Shown here: positions 43,982 through 54,446 of the stretch, in pieces
Layout of the letters: every line of letters starts with the position of its first letter
Position numbering within the stretch: position 1 is the stretch's first letter
From: Sphingobacteriales bacterium
GTDB lineage: Bacteria; Bacteroidota; Bacteroidia; Sphingobacteriales; Sphingobacteriaceae
Length of the DNA: 64,000 nt
Direction of reading: 5' to 3'
NCBI GenBank assembly: GCA_014763615.1
Contig: JACXVB010000008.1
Location: forward strand, 38,651-102,650
Made by a program: the position numbers and the translations under genes
The notes under the pieces: model-generated
Seen by the model: the letters and a program-made list of their open reading frames with translations, nothing else
Told to the model about the DNA's origin: nothing
The model's database searches: none

Positions 43982-45562
43982 TTATCTATCATTTGGCATA
44001 TCGTTACTTCTATCTACTACAGGCCTTTGCGGCTGATTAGCAAGTGTCCAAGCATCATAAAACACTAATTGAACTCTTTTTACCAATAGTGTGAAATTAA
44101 TTTTCTTCACTTCATCAGTTACCTTATGATAATCTTCATGTGTGCCATTGAAAAAGAAAATAATCGGAATGCCATATTTGGCAAAATTGTAGTGATCAGA
44201 ACGGTAATAAAACCGATTAGGATCTTTAGGATCATCATATTTATAGTCTAAAGTCATGTGCGTGTAAGCCTTGTTGTTAGCCTCATTAATTAATCGTAAA
44301 GAGGAAGCTAATTTATCAGAGCCAATCACATAAACGTAATTTAAGGAGTCGTCTTTACCTTTATATAAATCGCCAACACGCCCAATCATATCAATATTTA
44401 AATCTGTAATGGTGTTTTTTAGTGGGAAAACCGGATGTTCTGAGTACCACTCAGAACCTAATAAACCTTTTTCTTCTCCAACTACTGTCATAAATAAAAT
44501 ACTTCTTTTCGGGCCATGACCTTCTTTCTTGGCTTGTGCAAAAGCTTCGGCAATTTCTAAAACGCCCGTTGTACCAGATCCATCATCATCTGCACCATTA
44601 AACACATCTCCGTTTTTAGCAACACCCAAATGGTCGTAATGACCGGTTACTACCAAAATCTCACTTTTTAGTTTTGGATCAGAACCTTCCAAAAAGCCGA
44701 GTACATTTTTTGCTTCCAGCGGATTCAATTTAGATTGTAAATCCACATCTAAATTTGCATTGAAATTAAAACTTACCGGTTTTTTGCTTTCGCTGATTTC
44801 TTTGCTCAGGCCTTCAACAGTTTTTGAAGTTCCGCTCAGCAATTTATCAATTGCCGATGCTGAGCTATTAATGGTTAAAATATCACCTGTTTTATCTTCA
44901 CCTAAAATTAAACTTGGTCTATCAAAATAAGCTTTCATACTTTGGATTCTATCCATGTTGTTGCTTAGCATAATAATAGCTGCAGGATTTTTTGCTTTAA
45001 TTGCCAAGAGTTTTTTATTTCTACTGGTAGTCCAGTCAGACATTTTATCTGTACCCGTAATTAATGATCTACCATCCACCATGGGTTCACCAGCCAAAAC
45101 TACTGCCACTTTGTTTTCTAAATTTAAATTAGAAAGATCATCATATTGTGCTGAAGCAATCCCATAACCTACAAAAACAAAATTTTTAAAGGTTTTCTTC
45201 ATGTTATCGAAAGAACCTGGAATCAAATAATAATCTTTAAGAAAAACTAAAGGTTCACCGTTAGCTATAATGGCTCTTTGCGTCACCACTTTCTCTTTTA
45301 AATCTAACATTTGAAAATAAGAGCCATTCACTGGCCCTTTAAGTCCAAAACTTTGAAATTGAGATCGAATATAAGCCGCAGCTCTATTGGCGCCAGGTTT
45401 TCCGGTTTCTCTACCCTCCATCGCATCAGATGCAATGACATTTAATTTTGCAGAAGCGTCTGCAACAGTAATAGTGGCTGCATATTTCATTGCTATTTTA
45501 TCTTGAGCATAAGTAAAAGTAGCTAACGCGATGAGTCCACTAAAAAGTAATTCCTTTTTCAT
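43982..45562 (-). CDS. M28-family zinc metallopeptidase, secreted
   Basis: 526 residues with a signal peptide (LLFSGLIALATFTYAQ). Zinc ligands and catalytic residues: TGHYDHLG, NGADDDGSGTTG, EEKGLLGSEW, NIDMIGRVGD, and a late His (SDHYNF). Between residues about 130 and 250 lies a PA-like domain. It is an aminopeptidase of the periplasm or surface. It closes a minus-strand region. Confidence 0.93.
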   Translation of the reverse strand: MKKELLFSGLIALATFTYAQDKIAMKYAATITVADASAKLNVIASDAMEGRETGKPGANRAAAYIRSQFQSFGLKGPVNGSYFQMLDLKEKVVTQRAIIANGEPLVFLKDYYLIPGSFDNMKKTFKNFVFVGYGIASAQYDDLSNLNLENKVAVVLAGEPMVDGRSLITGTDKMSDWTTSRNKKLLAIKAKNPAAIIMLSNNMDRIQSMKAYFDRPSLILGEDKTGDILTINSSASAIDKLLSGTSKTVEGLSKEISESKKPVSFNFNANLDVDLQSKLNPLEAKNVLGFLEGSDPKLKSEILVVTGHYDHLGVAKNGDVFNGADDDGSGTTGVLEIAEAFAQAKKEGHGPKRSILFMTVVGEEKGLLGSEWYSEHPVFPLKNTITDLNIDMIGRVGDLYKGKDDSLNYVYVIGSDKLASSLRLINEANNKAYTHMTLDYKYDDPKDPNRFYYRSDHYNFAKYGIPIIFFFNGTHEDYHKVTDEVKKINFTLLVKRVQLVFYDAWTLANQPQRPVVDRSNDMPNDR

Positions 45563-45651
45563 GAATTTGATTTAAAGACGAGTTTTAATCATTGGTTAAC
45601 ATCAAATATAAATTTTATAACTTATAAGTAATGTAAAGATTTGAATAGAAA

Positions 45652-46365
45652 TTAAAGCTTTACTAAGCGATTTTCTTTAAGTACAGGGATACTATCTATG
45701 ATATTTACATTTAGGCAAAAACGAATGTCTTCTTCGATACCTAGTTTTTTCAGACGCTCGCTATGTGAGGTTTTAGCGGTGTAAGCTATTAAATCATCTT
45801 GAGCTTGACGGTATAAATCAGCAGCAGCGATACCAGAATCATCTAAAAAATAATCATCATGATTTAATTGATGAACTACTGCACCAGCAAATAAGCTATC
45901 TTCTAAATTAAATTTGTTTTTCCAACCAGCACACAGTAAAAAAACATCTTTATTTTGATTTCTTAAGTAGTTACAAACAGCATCTAAGTTTAAAAATGAA
46001 CCAATAATTACTTGAAAAGCTGTTTTTTTAGATTCATCAATGGCATGTGTACCATTTGTGGTAGTTAGCACTACTGTTTTACCTTTTACCTTATCTGCTG
46101 TATAAGCAAAGGGAGAATTTCCAAAATCAAAACCTTCTACTATTTCCCCTTCTCGCTCCGCTGCCAAAAGAAATCCTTCACTTTCATAAGCCTTGCATTG
46201 TTCAACGGTGGCAACCGGAATTATCGCTTCGGCACCGTTGGCAATCCCATAACAAATGGAGGAGGTAGCTCTAAAAATATCAATCACTACAACAATGGCA
46301 TTTTCGATATGGTAAAGTGGAAGTAGGGCTGGGGTAAAGCAAACCTCTATTTTACGTTTTTCCAT
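45652..46365 (-). CDS. 2-phosphosulfolactate phosphatase (ComB) family
   Basis: 237 residues: IVVVIDIFRATSSICYGIAN with the catalytic Asp, then KTVVLTTTNGTHAID and LCAGWKNKFNLEDSLFAG. ComB acts in coenzyme M synthesis in methanogens; in other bacteria sulfolactate metabolism or another substrate is possible. It directly follows gcvT with no spacing, but a functional link is not evident. Confidence 0.9.
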   Translation of the reverse strand: MEKRKIEVCFTPALLPLYHIENAIVVVIDIFRATSSICYGIANGAEAIIPVATVEQCKAYESEGFLLAAEREGEIVEGFDFGNSPFAYTADKVKGKTVVLTTTNGTHAIDESKKTAFQVIIGSFLNLDAVCNYLRNQNKDVFLLCAGWKNKFNLEDSLFAGAVVHQLNHDDYFLDDSGIAAADLYRQAQDDLIAYTAKTSHSERLKKLGIEEDIRFCLNVNIIDSIPVLKENRLVKL

Positions 46366-47451
46366 TTATTTATTTTTGTAAAACGGAAATTTAACCACCT
46401 GAGCTTTTACTTTGTTATCTCTAATTTTGATGAAAATCTCTTGACCTTCTTTGGCAAAATTGGTAGATACATAACCTAAACCAATAGCTTTTTTTAATGA
46501 TGGAGATTGTGTGCCAGAGGTTACTCTTCCAATGTGATTTCCATCTGCATCTACAATTTCATAATCGTGACGAGGGATACCTTTTTCAATCATCTCAAAA
46601 CCAACTAACTTTTCTTTTACACCTTCCTGCTTTTGCGCTAATAAAGCAGCGGAATTGGTGAAATCTTTGGTAAATTTTGTTACCCAACCTAAACCAGCTG
46701 CAATAGGCGAAGTGTGATCATCAATATCATTACCGTATAAACAAAATCCCATTTCTAAACGTAAAGTATCGCGAGCACCTAAACCAATTGGTTTAATACC
46801 ATAAGGTTCTCCGGCTTTAAAAATGGCGTCCCAAATTCTATTTGCATGAACATTATCAAAATAAACCTCAAAACCACCAGCTCCGGTATAACCCGTTGCC
46901 GAGATGAGCACATTTTCTACCTCAGCAAAAATTCCTTTTTTAAAGGTGTAATATTCCATCTCTGCTAAAGGAATGTTGGTTAAGCTTTGTAATGCTTCAG
47001 CAGCTTTTGGACCTTGAACAGCCAATAAAGTTGTGCGATCTGAAATATTCGTCATGTTTACCCCGAAACTGTTGAAGCTGCTAATCCAATCCCAATCTTT
47101 CTCAATATTAGAAGCATTGACTACCAACATATAGGTTTTTTCATCAATCCTATAAACCAAAAGATCATCTACAATTCCGCCATTTTTATTGGGTAGGTAA
47201 GCATATTGAACTTTACCATCAAATAATTTAGAGGCATCGTTAGAACAAACCTTTTGAATTAAATCTAGTGCATGATCGCCTTTTAAGATAAACTCGCCCA
47301 TGTGGCTTACATCAAAAACACCTACTGCATTTCTAACCGTCTCATGCTCTACATTAATTCCAGCATATTGAACTGGCATATTATAACCTGCAAAAGGCAC
47401 CATTTTGGCACCAAGTGCAATATGTTTATCGGTTAGAGCGGTGGTCTGCAT
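46366..47451 (-). CDS. gcvT: Aminomethyltransferase (glycine cleavage T protein)
   Basis: 361 residues. Transfers the methylene group of glycine to tetrahydrofolate. Features: [52 protein letters not shown]. It stands apart from the other gcv genes, which are not in this window. The ComB-family gene starts one base after its stop. Confidence 0.97.
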   Translation of the reverse strand: MQTTALTDKHIALGAKMVPFAGYNMPVQYAGINVEHETVRNAVGVFDVSHMGEFILKGDHALDLIQKVCSNDASKLFDGKVQYAYLPNKNGGIVDDLLVYRIDEKTYMLVVNASNIEKDWDWISSFNSFGVNMTNISDRTTLLAVQGPKAAEALQSLTNIPLAEMEYYTFKKGIFAEVENVLISATGYTGAGGFEVYFDNVHANRIWDAIFKAGEPYGIKPIGLGARDTLRLEMGFCLYGNDIDDHTSPIAAGLGWVTKFTKDFTNSAALLAQKQEGVKEKLVGFEMIEKGIPRHDYEIVDADGNHIGRVTSGTQSPSLKKAIGLGYVSTNFAKEGQEIFIKIRDNKVKAQVVKFPFYKNK

Positions 47452-47530
47452 GTTTCAAGTGTTAAGGTGAAAAGATCTAAAATTAAGGGTTGATTTAAGA
47501 ATTCATAAAGCGCCAAAAGTAATAAAAAAT

Positions 47531-48739
47531 TTAGGCTTTAGAGGCATAGATTTCTTGATATACTTTCATCAAATGATGACTTAGTTTTTCCTGATCGTGA
47601 TTTTTTTCTACCAGTTTTCTTGCACCTTCACCAATCTTACTAATCAAGGTTTTATCGGTAAAGCAACGTAAAATTTGCCTATAAAAGTCATCGGCTTTAT
47701 CCGCAATCAGGATATCTTTATCATGCTGATAATTTATTCCTTCTGCTGCAATAGAAGTGGCTATGATACATTTTCCTAAAGCCATGGCCTCGATAATTTT
47801 TACCCGCATTCCACTACCCGAAAGTAAAGGAACTATTAAAACATGTTGCCTACTGATGAATTCTATCGCATTTTCTACTTCCCCTTCCATAATAAAAGAC
47901 TCGTCACTTAAAATCTTGAATTGCTTCGGAACATTTTTACCTGCCAAATGAAAGGTGATGCCTGAGCCTAACTGTTTGATAGAAGGCCAAACAGTTTCTA
48001 AAAACCAGTTGACGCCCTCTATATTCGGACGCCAATCCATAGAACCAATATAACCCACGCTTTTATCAGGCGAAAGCAGATAAGTGTTTTGATATTTATC
48101 CAAATTTAAAGCTACCGGAAAGGTATAAACCGGGATTTTGCAACCGATGCTTTTAAAAAAATGTTCGTCCACAAAACTGATAGAGAACACCGCATCAAAG
48201 CGATAGAGAATATCAAGCTCAAAACGTTGCAGCCTTTTACTTAAAATTCTTAAATAAATTTTACGCAGTATAAAATTCTCTTTCAGGGTTAACCTTTTCC
48301 AAATTTGATGCTCAATATTATGCGCTCTATAAATTAGTTTTGCAGGAGTATTCGCTTTTACAACCTCTAAATACGGAGCTACTTGTAGGCCTTCAAATTG
48401 AACGATATCAAATTCATGGGTACGTAATAAATGGCCCAATTTGCTGGCGCAACCAGAATCATAAAATCTGCTAATATTATAGGATTGATCTGTAAAAAGA
48501 TTGAAAAAAGCGTCTTTTGCCTTAACTCTATTATCAATTTTATATTGAGTAAATTTTATTTGCGTAGCTAAAGGATCTTTAATGCTTTTTATCCTTACGT
48601 AATGTTTAGTAGTGTTCAAGCTAAACAAACTCACCTCACAACCCAATTTCAATAAAGATTGAATACTATTATGAACCACAATAGCATAACCACCATCAGC
48701 AGGAAAAGGAACTCGGTTGGTGATTAAAAGGATGCGCAT
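47531..48739 (-). CDS. Glycosyltransferase family 4 protein
   Basis: 402 residues, GT-B fold. N-terminal ITNRVPFPADGGYAIVVHN, C-terminal donor-sugar part SVGYIGSMDWRPNIEGVNWF and LLSGSGMRVKIIEAMALGKC. Donor and acceptor unknown; probably surface polysaccharide. rnhB is 13 bases upstream on the same strand. Confidence 0.9.
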   Translation of the reverse strand: MRILLITNRVPFPADGGYAIVVHNSIQSLLKLGCEVSLFSLNTTKHYVRIKSIKDPLATQIKFTQYKIDNRVKAKDAFFNLFTDQSYNISRFYDSGCASKLGHLLRTHEFDIVQFEGLQVAPYLEVVKANTPAKLIYRAHNIEHQIWKRLTLKENFILRKIYLRILSKRLQRFELDILYRFDAVFSISFVDEHFFKSIGCKIPVYTFPVALNLDKYQNTYLLSPDKSVGYIGSMDWRPNIEGVNWFLETVWPSIKQLGSGITFHLAGKNVPKQFKILSDESFIMEGEVENAIEFISRQHVLIVPLLSGSGMRVKIIEAMALGKCIIATSIAAEGINYQHDKDILIADKADDFYRQILRCFTDKTLISKIGEGARKLVEKNHDQEKLSHHLMKVYQEIYASKA

Positions 48740-48752
48740 AAATTCAAATTAA

Positions 48753-49349
48753 TTAAAAAATAGACAATTGAGGGTTTGTAATTTTAAAAGTTTTACGGTG
48801 ATAAGGGCTTATTCCATTTTCAATCACTACTTTTCGGTGATACTTAGTGGGGTAACCTTTGTTCTTTTTCCATTGATAGATAGGATATTCCTGATCTATT
48901 TTCTCCATAAAATCATCACGATAAGTTTTCGCTAAAATGGAAGCGGCGGCTATAGAAAAATATTTCCCATCTCCTTTCACAATACATTGATGAGGCATAG
49001 ACTGAAAAGGTTTAAATGTGTTACCATCGATGATTAAAAATTCTGGCTTTTGAGCTAATTTTTCAATTGCCCGATGCATAGCCAAAAATGAAGCATTTAA
49101 AATATTAATTTTATCAATTTCTTGATGATCTACCAAAGCAACAGCAAAAGCCAAAGCACTTTCCTCAATTTCTGCTCTTAAATCGTACCTATTCTTCTCG
49201 CTAATTTGCTTACTATCATTTAATAAAGGATGTTTAAAATCTTTTGGTAAAATTACTGCTGCTGCAAAAACTGGCCCCGCCAAACAACCTCTTCCGGCTT
49301 CGTCGCAACCTGCTTCTATTAACTCATTTTGATAGAAAGGCAATAACAT
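48753..49349 (-). CDS. rnhB: Ribonuclease HII
   Basis: 198 residues. Removes RNA from RNA-DNA hybrids. Catalytic acids in [18 protein letters not shown] and IIDGN, and the C-terminal KTYRDDFM. A housekeeping gene inside a run of glycosyltransferase genes, with gaps of 2 and 13 bases to its neighbours. Confidence 0.97.
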   Translation of the reverse strand: MLLPFYQNELIEAGCDEAGRGCLAGPVFAAAVILPKDFKHPLLNDSKQISEKNRYDLRAEIEESALAFAVALVDHQEIDKINILNASFLAMHRAIEKLAQKPEFLIIDGNTFKPFQSMPHQCIVKGDGKYFSIAAASILAKTYRDDFMEKIDQEYPIYQWKKNKGYPTKYHRKVVIENGISPYHRKTFKITNPQLSIF

Positions 49350-49351
49350 CT

Positions 49352-50380
49352 TTAGGGCTTAATTTTTAAGCTTAATATTTTGTTTATTACTTCATTTAAG
49401 CTAATCCTTTGCATACAAGTATTTTCAGGATTTACACAATTTAATTGGTTACATGGGTTGCAGGGCAACACATGATGAACAAAGGTAGATTTTTCTCCGC
49501 AAGGATAAAATACTTTAGGTTCTCCTGGCCCAAATAAACCAACAAGCGGAATATCCATTGCAGCAGCTACATGTAATGGACCACTTTCATTACCTACAAA
49601 AAGTTGTGCTTTTTTTGCCAAAGCCGCAAAGGCTGTCCAACCGAAATGACCCGCTACACTAAAAGTTTTAAAACCGATTTGAGTTTGAACAACTTCTATA
49701 TTATCCACATCCGAATCATCACCAACAAAAATAATTTCATGCTGATATTCATTTTTGAGGAAATTTGCCAAGGCAGCAAATCTATCTAAAGGCCACTTTC
49801 TTAAAGCTTTGTTTGCGCCAACATGTAAAATTGCGAATCTGTTAATCGAGTTTTCTTTCAAAAAATCTGATGCTTGCTTTTCATCTTCATCAGAAAAATA
49901 AATTCGTGGAACTAAATCTCTACTTTCAATTTCTAATAAAGAAGCAATAATTTGCGAATTGGTAATCAGCTCATGCGGATGTTTCCCTTTTAACTTATTT
50001 CTAAAACGAACGCTCCCTCTATCCAATCTTATTTTTGGAGGATGCAATAACGCATATTTTAAGGTTTTAAAATTTCCACGAAGGTCTAATATCAAATCAT
50101 AATGTTTCTGGAGGAGGCTAAAATCAGCTATAATTTGATGAAGATGCGGATCAAATTGTACGAGTGGCTTTATACTTTCTTGGCAAAACAAAGTGATTTC
50201 TGCTGCCGGATATTTCTGTTTCAATAAGCGGAAAACTGGCGTAGTATAAACCATGTCTCCTACTGCATCCAATTTAAAAATCAAAATTTTTTGTACCTCT
50301 ATCCTTTCAATACGTTTATTGAAATTGATGATTTTAGATAAAATCATGGATAAAAAGTAGATCAGCTTTTCAGCCTTCAT
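49352..50380 (-). CDS. Glycosyltransferase family 9 (heptosyltransferase-like)
   Basis: 342 residues. N-terminal [20 protein letters not shown] and the C-terminal nucleotide-sugar motif [18 protein letters not shown] are those of ADP-heptose:LPS heptosyltransferases. Four late Cys ([18 protein letters not shown]) are usual in this branch. It probably builds the LPS core. Two bases separate it from rnhB. Confidence 0.92.
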   Translation of the reverse strand: MKAEKLIYFLSMILSKIINFNKRIERIEVQKILIFKLDAVGDMVYTTPVFRLLKQKYPAAEITLFCQESIKPLVQFDPHLHQIIADFSLLQKHYDLILDLRGNFKTLKYALLHPPKIRLDRGSVRFRNKLKGKHPHELITNSQIIASLLEIESRDLVPRIYFSDEDEKQASDFLKENSINRFAILHVGANKALRKWPLDRFAALANFLKNEYQHEIIFVGDDSDVDNIEVVQTQIGFKTFSVAGHFGWTAFAALAKKAQLFVGNESGPLHVAAAMDIPLVGLFGPGEPKVFYPCGEKSTFVHHVLPCNPCNQLNCVNPENTCMQRISLNEVINKILSLKIKP

Positions 50381-50460
50381 GCGTAAAAAATTGAAATAAA
50401 TTGGGCTAAAAATTCTTCCTGCAATTTAAAAGAATAAATTTGTTAAGTCCAATAAATCCA

Positions 50461-51906
50461 ATGTCGCAAAGTTTTAATCGTAAAGTTTTATTTCTCATTC
50501 TCATCAATCTCATCATTAAACCTGTTTGGATTTTTGGAGTAGAAAGAGCTGTTCAAGTACATGCCGGATTCGAGGCTTACGGATTATATTTTACCCTTTT
50601 TAACTTCACTTATTTGTTGAGTTTAGTGAGCGATATGGGCATCAACAGCTATAACATTAGGCTAAGTACGCAAGGCAAAAAAGCGATTATTTCTTCATCC
50701 CATTTGTTCAGCATCAAACTTATTCTTTCTTCTGTTTACTTGGTTTTAGGCTTCATTCTGTCGTTTTTAATAGGCTATACTCAAGAAGCTTTTTACCTTT
50801 TAGTTGTTCTTTTATTTTATCAGTTAGGATCATCTTTTTTAGGATATCTGAGGTCTTATTTAACAGGTTTACAACGCTACACTGCAGATGCAGTAGTCTC
50901 AGTTTTAGATAAGTTTTTACTCGTTATTCTACTGCTTCCACTCATTTATAGCAGCTATTTCACAGATTTTTACTTTCCTATTTCCTACTTCGCTGGCTTA
51001 CAATGCCTAGCAATTTTAATCAGTATTTTGCTTTGTATTTTTCTTTTAAAAGGGCATCCAATATTTAAAATCCAAGCATTTTCATTTCTACAATTGAAAC
51101 AAACTTTAAGGCAGCTTTTACCTTATTCATTGTTCATGTTTTTGGTGCTGGCTTATAATAAAGTAGATAGTATCATGCTAGAAAGAATGCTAAAAAATGG
51201 TGCTTTAGAAAGTGGAACTTATGCGGCCGCATACCGCTTATTAGATGCATTAAGCATGATTCCCATTTTATTTGCTTCATTTTTTTATCCTTTGTTGAGT
51301 AAGCTTTTAGCCGATAAAAAAGAAATCCAAACTTGGATACAAAGCAGTAGCGAAGTGCTTATTGCCCTCACCATTATTTTAGCTATTTCCTTATCACTCT
51401 TTGCCAAAGAGTGGATGGAATTGTTATATCCAACTAAAAGTGACCTGCACCTCATTTCTATCTTCCAAATCTTAATTTTCAGTATTATACCGATAGGGGT
51501 TTATTACATTTTTAGCAGTGCTTTAACTGCAAACGGAAATTTAAAAGGCTTAAACTACATTGCTTTTGCCAGCTTGGCTTTAAATGTGATGTTGAACTTA
51601 TTTCTTATTCCAAAAGAACAAGCTTGGGGAGCCGCTTTGGCTACCATTATATCCTTATCCTTTGCTGCTTTGGCTTATATTTACAGCTATCATTCTGTTT
51701 TTAAGGTTAAAATCAAGGTTTTTTTATGGATAAAATTGCTGGTTCTAGCGTTACTATTGATTGCTGGGAGCATCTTTCTTAAAAATTTAAGCTTATTTTG
51801 GTTGCTAAAATTTGCATTCATCAATCTTTTCGGATTGGTTTTGATGTTCATTTTAAACCTGATTCATCTTAAAAAACTCATTTCTTTATTTAAATTCACA
51901 CTATAA
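50461..51906 (+). CDS. Oligosaccharide flippase family protein (Wzx/MATE-like)
   Basis: 481 residues from ATG 50461; a TTG 7 codons earlier opens the same frame. Twelve or so hydrophobic segments (VLFLILINLIIKPVWIFGV, IFQILIFSIIPIGVYYIFSS). It probably flips lipid-linked sugar units to the periplasmic side. The first of three plus-strand polysaccharide genes. Confidence 0.88.
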   Translation: MSQSFNRKVLFLILINLIIKPVWIFGVERAVQVHAGFEAYGLYFTLFNFTYLLSLVSDMGINSYNIRLSTQGKKAIISSSHLFSIKLILSSVYLVLGFILSFLIGYTQEAFYLLVVLLFYQLGSSFLGYLRSYLTGLQRYTADAVVSVLDKFLLVILLLPLIYSSYFTDFYFPISYFAGLQCLAILISILLCIFLLKGHPIFKIQAFSFLQLKQTLRQLLPYSLFMFLVLAYNKVDSIMLERMLKNGALESGTYAAAYRLLDALSMIPILFASFFYPLLSKLLADKKEIQTWIQSSSEVLIALTIILAISLSLFAKEWMELLYPTKSDLHLISIFQILIFSIIPIGVYYIFSSALTANGNLKGLNYIAFASLALNVMLNLFLIPKEQAWGAALATIISLSFAALAYIYSYHSVFKVKIKVFLWIKLLVLALLLIAGSIFLKNLSLFWLLKFAFINLFGLVLMFILNLIHLKKLISLFKFTL

Positions 51907-51918
51907 TTCAATATTCTT

Positions 51919-53019
51919 ATGCAGGAAAATCGTTTCGAGGATTTTAATTTAATCGGGATTACCAAAGCAGGTTTAAAATATAAAAAACACATCTTCTTAA
52001 TTTCTTTAATTGGATTAGTTGGCGGTGTGATTCTAGCTTTCGTCATCACTCCAAAATATGAGGCCTCAGCAATTTTTTATCCTCCTGCAAATAATTCTAT
52101 CTCTAAATCCATCTTAGATAATAATAATTTGGAGGGTTTGATGGAGTTTGGTAATGAAGATCAGACCGATCAGATGTTGCAGATTCTAAACTCTAATCAG
52201 CTCAAGGAAAAAGTGATACAAAAGTTCGATTTGTTTCATCATTATCAAATTGATAAAAACTCAGCGTATGCTTCCACGAAAGTGAAAGATAAATTTAGCG
52301 GAAATGCAGATTTCAAAAGAACAGATTTTTTAGCGGTAAAAATCACAATTACCGATGAAAATCCAGAAATGGCTGCTGATATAGCGAATTATATCACCGT
52401 AGTTTTAGATAGTATCAGAACTAAAATTCAGCAGCAAAGAACGGAACAAGCACTTCAAATTATTAAAGATCAATATCTAGAGAAACGGAAACAGGTGGAT
52501 TCATTACAGCAAGTCATGACCAAATACCGCGATAAAGGTATTTATGATTACGAATCGCAATCTGAGGTACTCACCAAAGCCATTGTAAAAGCAGAGGCGC
52601 AATATCAAGAAGAATTGGCTCGCATGCAGGTTTACAATTCTTACCAATCTCGACTGCCAGACACCACTATTATTAGAGCTAAAGGGCGTTTAGCAGCAGC
52701 AAAAGCAGCCATAAACATCTTGAAACCTAGGATAGATTATTTTGGAAAGTACAGCGGAGATTATTTAGCTAACGATGCCATCTTTGAAAAACAAAAAGAT
52801 GCTTTAAGTTTATTGCAAATGAAATACGAAAATGCTTTGGTTGATTTTGATAAAACCATCAATCAAAAATTCATCATTGATAAGGCCGAAAAGCCAGAAA
52901 AAAAAGCTTACCCTAACCGATTATTGGTAGTGATTGTATCTGTAGTTTTTGCCTTTTTAATCGCTCTATTTATGGCGGTTTATAATGAAATAATCAACCC
53001 GAAAATTAAGATTTATTGA
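51919..53019 (+). CDS. Wzz-like chain-length determinant protein
   Basis: 366 residues with one membrane segment near each end (LISLIGLVGGVILAFVIT; LLVVIVSVVFAFLIALFMAV) and a coiled-coil periplasmic middle. This Wzz/PCP layout controls the length of surface polysaccharide. Its stop overlaps the start of the ligase-like gene by one base. Confidence 0.9.
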   Translation: MQENRFEDFNLIGITKAGLKYKKHIFLISLIGLVGGVILAFVITPKYEASAIFYPPANNSISKSILDNNNLEGLMEFGNEDQTDQMLQILNSNQLKEKVIQKFDLFHHYQIDKNSAYASTKVKDKFSGNADFKRTDFLAVKITITDENPEMAADIANYITVVLDSIRTKIQQQRTEQALQIIKDQYLEKRKQVDSLQQVMTKYRDKGIYDYESQSEVLTKAIVKAEAQYQEELARMQVYNSYQSRLPDTTIIRAKGRLAAAKAAINILKPRIDYFGKYSGDYLANDAIFEKQKDALSLLQMKYENALVDFDKTINQKFIIDKAEKPEKKAYPNRLLVVIVSVVFAFLIALFMAVYNEIINPKIKIY

Positions 53020-54446
53020 TGCATCCGCTTGCACTAAAGCGATTTTATAGTTGGAGCATTTTTTTGCTCTTTGTAGGTTTTTACCTTGCCTATTCTGAAA
53101 TCTATTGGAGTGCTTTAGGTATTCCTATCCTATTTTTTGGTGCAGCATTATTCCTTTTTTCGTTTGATAAAATCATGCTCTTCATCGCCTTTTGCACACC
53201 ACTTTCTCTAAAAGTCATGTTTGGCAATTCTGGCATTAACCTGCCTGATGAGCCTTTAATGTTCATCTTATTGATGCTTTTCATCATCAAATCATTTGAA
53301 AATGGGATGGATAAAGATTTCTATAAACACCCGCTCACCTTTGCTGTTATTTTTAATTTATTCTGGATATTGGTCACCACATTAACCAGTACCATGCCTT
53401 TTATTTCCTTCAAATTTTTCTTAGCCCGTTTGTGGTGTACTGTCTTCGGATTTTTCTGGGGAGCTTTACTTTTTAAGGATTTCAAAAAGATAAAACAATT
53501 TCTGTTTGCCTTCGGCTTGGGTTTAAGCATTTTGGTTTTTTACTCCACCATCAGACATGCTAAAACAGGTTTTACAGATGATAAAGTTTGGGCAATGATG
53601 AATCCTTTTATGGATGATCATACCGTTTATGGTGCTGTTTGCAGTATTGTAGCCACTTTCGGGTTTGTATTGGCTTTTTATAAAAGAAAGACACTTTACT
53701 TTTACGAGAGAATCATCGCTTTTTATATCGGAATTTGTGCCTTAACTGGTGTGGTTTTATCCTACTCTAGAGCCGCTTGGTTGAGCGTAATTTTTGCCCT
53801 TTTATTTTATCTCGTTTTAAAACTTAAAATCAGTTTTAGAAACTTAGCAATAGGCTTAGCCGTAGTTGTAGGGATAGCTTTAATTTTTAATGATGAGATT
53901 TATCAAAACATCCGCTTAAATAAAGCTTCATCGGGTAAAAGTTTACAGGGCGATATTAAATCTATTTCTAATGTAAAAACGGATGAGTCTAATGTGGAAC
54001 GTTTAAATAGATGGGAATCTGGCTGGCGAATGTTTCAAGCAAAACCATTATTAGGCTTTGGTCCGGGAACGTACATGTTTAAATACTCGCCTTACCAAAG
54101 AGCCCACGAGATGACCAGCATCAGCTCCACTCAAGGTACCATGGGCGGAATACACAGCGAATATTTTGGTCCGGCAGTAGAAAGCGGTATAGTAGGATTA
54201 ATCAGTTTGATTTTACTTTTCGGCACCTTCATAAGCATCAATATGAAAACCTATTATCAAACAAAAAATCAAGAAATTAAAATGTTGAGTTTGGCGATTC
54301 TTTTAGGATTAATGACTTATTTTTTTCACGGATTGATGAACAATTTTATAGATCAAGATAAGGCTGCTGTAATTTTTTGGTTAATGATGGGGATGACGGT
54401 TGCGCTATCCATTCGGCAGAAAAAAGAGCTTACAAAAACCGCATAG
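53019..54446 (+). CDS. O-antigen ligase-like membrane protein (Wzy/WaaL type)
   Basis: 475 residues with about ten hydrophobic segments and the large periplasmic loop of the family (WRMFQAKPLLGFGPGTYMF, then THSEYF-like GIHSEYFGPAVESGIVGL). TGVVLSYSRAAWLSV is also typical. Start at ATG 53019 (a TTG precedes it). It joins or polymerises glycans. The end overlaps the convergent phosphatase gene by 17 bases. Confidence 0.9.
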   Translation: MHPLALKRFYSWSIFLLFVGFYLAYSEIYWSALGIPILFFGAALFLFSFDKIMLFIAFCTPLSLKVMFGNSGINLPDEPLMFILLMLFIIKSFENGMDKDFYKHPLTFAVIFNLFWILVTTLTSTMPFISFKFFLARLWCTVFGFFWGALLFKDFKKIKQFLFAFGLGLSILVFYSTIRHAKTGFTDDKVWAMMNPFMDDHTVYGAVCSIVATFGFVLAFYKRKTLYFYERIIAFYIGICALTGVVLSYSRAAWLSVIFALLFYLVLKLKISFRNLAIGLAVVVGIALIFNDEIYQNIRLNKASSGKSLQGDIKSISNVKTDESNVERLNRWESGWRMFQAKPLLGFGPGTYMFKYSPYQRAHEMTSISSTQGTMGGIHSEYFGPAVESGIVGLISLILLFGTFISINMKTYYQTKNQEIKMLSLAILLGLMTYFFHGLMNNFIDQDKAAVIFWLMMGMTVALSIRQKKELTKTA